In this document: one piece after another, positions 4,962 to 6,244 of the stretch
Numbering within the stretch: position 1 is the stretch's first letter
Layout of the letters: each line of letters starts with the position of its first letter
Source: JAGLQA01 sp023135565
Lineage (GTDB): Bacteria; Acidobacteriota; Aminicenantia; UBA2199
DNA: 6,244 nt
Direction: 5' to 3'
NCBI GenBank assembly: GCA_030639305.1
Contig: DAOWCY010000304.1
Coordinates: 1-6,244, forward strand
The notes under the pieces: model-generated
Seen by the model: only the letters and a program-made list of their open reading frames with translations
What the model was told of the DNA's origin: nothing
Database searches by the model: none
Program-made: the position numbers and the translations under genes

Positions 4962-5639
4962 ATGTCGAAAAAAATCAGACATCCCGGTCAAAAACCGCGG
5001 CATCTGCCCTGGAAACTACCCAAACACCCTTTTGATTATACCTTCCTGATGAACCTCCTGGAAAATTACAACTCCCCCCGGGACAAGATCAGCCGCATGA
5101 TTAAAAAAAAAGAAATCATCCAGGTAAAAAAAGGACTCTATGCAGCGTCCCCGGAATTCGGCGCCCAAATCGATCTCAAAGTCCTGGCTAACCTGATCTA
5201 CGGCCCGTCCTATATCTCCCTGGAATATGCGCTCTCCTATTGGGGCTTGATCCCTGAAAAAGTCGCGGAAGTTACCAGCATGACAAACAAACGTAATAAG
5301 GTTTTTGATACGCCGCTGGGTTTTTTTTCCTATAAGTACTTAGAAAACTCGAAATTTTCAACCGGTATCGAGCGAATTTCCGAAGCAAGCGGAGCTTTTC
5401 TCATTGCCGCGAAAGAGAAAGCCCTCTGTGACCGGTTGGCCCTGGTAAAAGAACTCGAAACCGGTGATATGGCGGAATTCTTAGAAGCTGAAATGCGCCT
5501 CGATATGACGGAATTAGATCATTTCGATGTCGAGTTAGTCAGGGAGATTAGCAGCAAGTACAGGAGAAAACCGGTTACAGCGTTTTTTAAATGGCTGCGG
5601 GAACGGGATAAAAAAATAGGGCAGGTAAAGGATGAATAA
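4962..5639 (+). CDS. abiEi: AbiEi-family antitoxin/transcriptional regulator (type IV toxin-antitoxin)
   Basis: A 225-residue regulator that counters an AbiEii nucleotidyltransferase toxin and usually represses its own operon in phage-defence loci. Residues about 25-62 form the N-terminal winged helix-turn-helix, ending in the family phrase VKKGLYAA. The AbiEi core follows: LANLIYGPSYISLEYALSYWGLIPE (76-100), TSMTNKRNK, and TPLGFFSYKYL (117-127). The C-terminal half is charged and helical. The ATG at 4962 is preferred over an upstream TTG at 4926, because that TTG lies in the -35 box. No Shine-Dalgarno site precedes 4962 and the predicted transcription start is at the ATG, so the message is probably leaderless. 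The TAA overlaps the toxin start by eight bases, as expected for a coupled antitoxin-toxin pair. The basic N-terminal tail (about 1-20) is an extension over the minimal fold. Confidence 0.87.
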   Translation: MSKKIRHPGQKPRHLPWKLPKHPFDYTFLMNLLENYNSPRDKISRMIKKKEIIQVKKGLYAASPEFGAQIDLKVLANLIYGPSYISLEYALSYWGLIPEKVAEVTSMTNKRNKVFDTPLGFFSYKYLENSKFSTGIERISEASGAFLIAAKEKALCDRLALVKELETGDMAEFLEAEMRLDMTELDHFDVELVREISSKYRRKPVTAFFKWLRERDKKIGQVKDE

Positions 5640-6120
5640 AGCCATAAAAAATCTCCTCGAAAACTATGAATTGCAGACCTTTGATGATTACGAAATCGCT
5701 CTCAAAGAAATCGTACAGCAGTTGGCTCTTTTAGGTTTATGGCGCAGTAAATTTTATGAACAGGCGGCATTTTACGGTGGCACCGCGCTGCGTTTATTTT
5801 ACGGGTTAGGTCGTTTTTCGGAGGACCTGGATTTCTCATTATTGAAAAAAAATGAAGACTTTGACCTGCTTCCTTTTTTAAAAGCCATCGCAAAAGAAGT
5901 GGAGTCATTCGGTTTTAGCTTTGCTGTAGAAAAGAAAGATAAAGCGCTGCAATCCCCGGTGGAATCAGCATTTATAAAAGGAAATACCCGCGTCAACTTA
6001 TTGATTGTCGAGGCCGGAGATAATATTATAAAAGGTTTTGCAAAAAATAAAAAAATAAAAATCAAATTGGAACTCGATACCGGCCCTCCTCCCGGTTCGC
6101 AATATATAATGGACCCTTAA
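5632..6120 (+). pseudogene. abiEii: AbiEii/AbiGii-family nucleotidyltransferase toxin, truncated by IS insertion
   Basis: This is the N-terminal half of a toxin that halts growth of phage-infected cells by nucleotide transfer. The polymerase-beta-like motifs are present: GGTALRLFYGLGRFSEDLDF (49-68), with the GG-Thr and Asp-x-Asp metal site, then IKLELDT (144-150) before a PPPG turn. Intact family members run to roughly 250-300 residues with further conserved motifs in the C-terminal half. Here the frame meets IS sequence from 6105 and ends after 162 residues; the last four (IMDP) are IS-encoded. The loss of the second half should abolish toxin activity, though a partly folded product could still bind AbiEi. 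Whether the remainder lies beyond the IS cannot be seen. Confidence 0.88.
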
Positions 6121-6162
6121 AATTGGACAGTTAGTTAAGCTTTTTTTAAACCAATTTTAAGG
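6115..6162 (+). promoter_or_regulatory. Inverted repeat covering the transposase ribosome binding site (right IS copy)
   Basis: CCTTAAAATTGG (6115-6126) pairs perfectly with CCAATTTTAAGG (6151-6162) around 24 bases. The second arm contains the first four bases of the AAGGAG site (6159-6164) for the ATG at 6171. Transcripts read through from abiEii would fold and hide the site. Transcripts started inside the loop would lack the first arm and stay open. Confidence 0.6.
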
Positions 6163-6170
6163 AGTAAAAA

Positions 6171-6244
6171 ATGAATCAAGAAAGAAGTAGAGACTTAGAA
6201 AAAACCAAATGGCGTGTGTTATCACACATATTTGAAGGGGCGTT
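6171..6244 (+). CDS. Putative IS transposase, N-terminal fragment (right copy)
   Basis: The ATG is six bases after AAGGAG and opens a frame of 24 complete codons that leaves the window. It is identical to the left-hand fragment at 1-74. The residues (basic and acidic start, then WRVLSHIFEG) look like the first helix of a transposase DNA-binding domain. No catalytic part is visible, so the family is uncertain. Confidence 0.6.
   Translation, partial: MNQERSRDLEKTKWRVLSHIFEGA

Larger units (their letters stand above)
6105..6244 (+). mobile_element. 5' end of an insertion sequence (right copy, inserted in abiEii)
   Basis: This is the exact inverted copy of 1-140, starting TATAATGGACCC at the point where the two flanks diverge. 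It interrupts abiEii. The outermost shared bases spell a -10-like TATAAT. Direct TGGAC repeats at 6110-6114 and 6124-6128 may be end-binding sites. Neither flank shares a target duplication with the other, so the two copies are independent insertions rather than the two ends of one short element. The 3' part and the far end lie outside. Confidence 0.75.

Noticed and set aside
1..6244. Single composite transposon bounded by the two inverted IS copies
   Set aside because: Only the 5' ends of the IS copies are visible, no target duplication can be compared, the segment carries core genes (lexA, eno), and the right copy clearly interrupts abiEii. Independent insertions are simpler.
1..6244. CRISPR array, tRNA, rRNA or replication origin
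   Set aside because: I saw no regularly spaced direct repeats, cloverleaf-like GTTCRA arms with matching acceptor stems, rRNA core sequences or DnaA-box clusters.

Overview
This 6.2-kb window is a bacterial chromosomal fragment, probably a contig from a draft or metagenome assembly. Its first and last 140 bases are exact reverse complements and both end at the same base. Both ends lie inside the 5' part of the same insertion-sequence-like element, with the start of its transposase reading outward on each side. The source organism cannot be fixed from the sequence. The LexA has a Firmicutes-type N-terminal helix-turn-helix. The -35/-10 hexamers are near-consensus, Shine-Dalgarno sites are purine-rich, GC content is moderate, and a MeaB-type GTPase is present. 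This suits an anaerobic Bacillota (Clostridia-like) or Desulfobacterota-like bacterium, or a candidate-phylum relative, but it is a weak inference.

Layout, left to right. (1) 1-140: end of an IS copy, transposase on the minus strand. (2) 250-825: lexA, the SOS repressor, on the minus strand with an excellent promoter. (3) A divergent intergenic region (826-1082) with a long near-perfect palindrome and a small dyad on the -10 box of the next gene. (4) 1083-2511: an XRE-type regulator followed after 10 bases by a meaB/argK-family GTPase. (5) A dispersed palindromic repeat that begins on the meaB stop codon, then a strong promoter. (6) 2685-4707: a probable operon of a DUF948-type membrane/coiled-coil protein, a YtxH-domain protein and enolase. 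(7) A 164-bp MITE-like element (4752-4915) with 13-bp terminal inverted repeats and a 6-bp target duplication, holding a second, inverted copy of the dispersed repeat. (8) 4962-6120: a type IV toxin-antitoxin (AbiE) operon, with antitoxin AbiEi probably translated from a leaderless mRNA and toxin AbiEii cut short by the right-hand IS copy.

How the parts fit. The left and middle are core functions: SOS control, care of the B12-dependent mutase, and glycolysis. The right part is accessory, with a MITE, an abortive-infection toxin-antitoxin and an IS within about 1.5 kb. The toxin keeps its nucleotidyltransferase motifs but loses its C-terminal half, so the system is probably inactive. I found no complete undescribed system. 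The most informative points are the structured repeat family whose two copies show compensating stem changes, the MITE with a datable insertion site, the IS hairpin that covers the transposase ribosome binding site, and the IS-disrupted AbiE locus.
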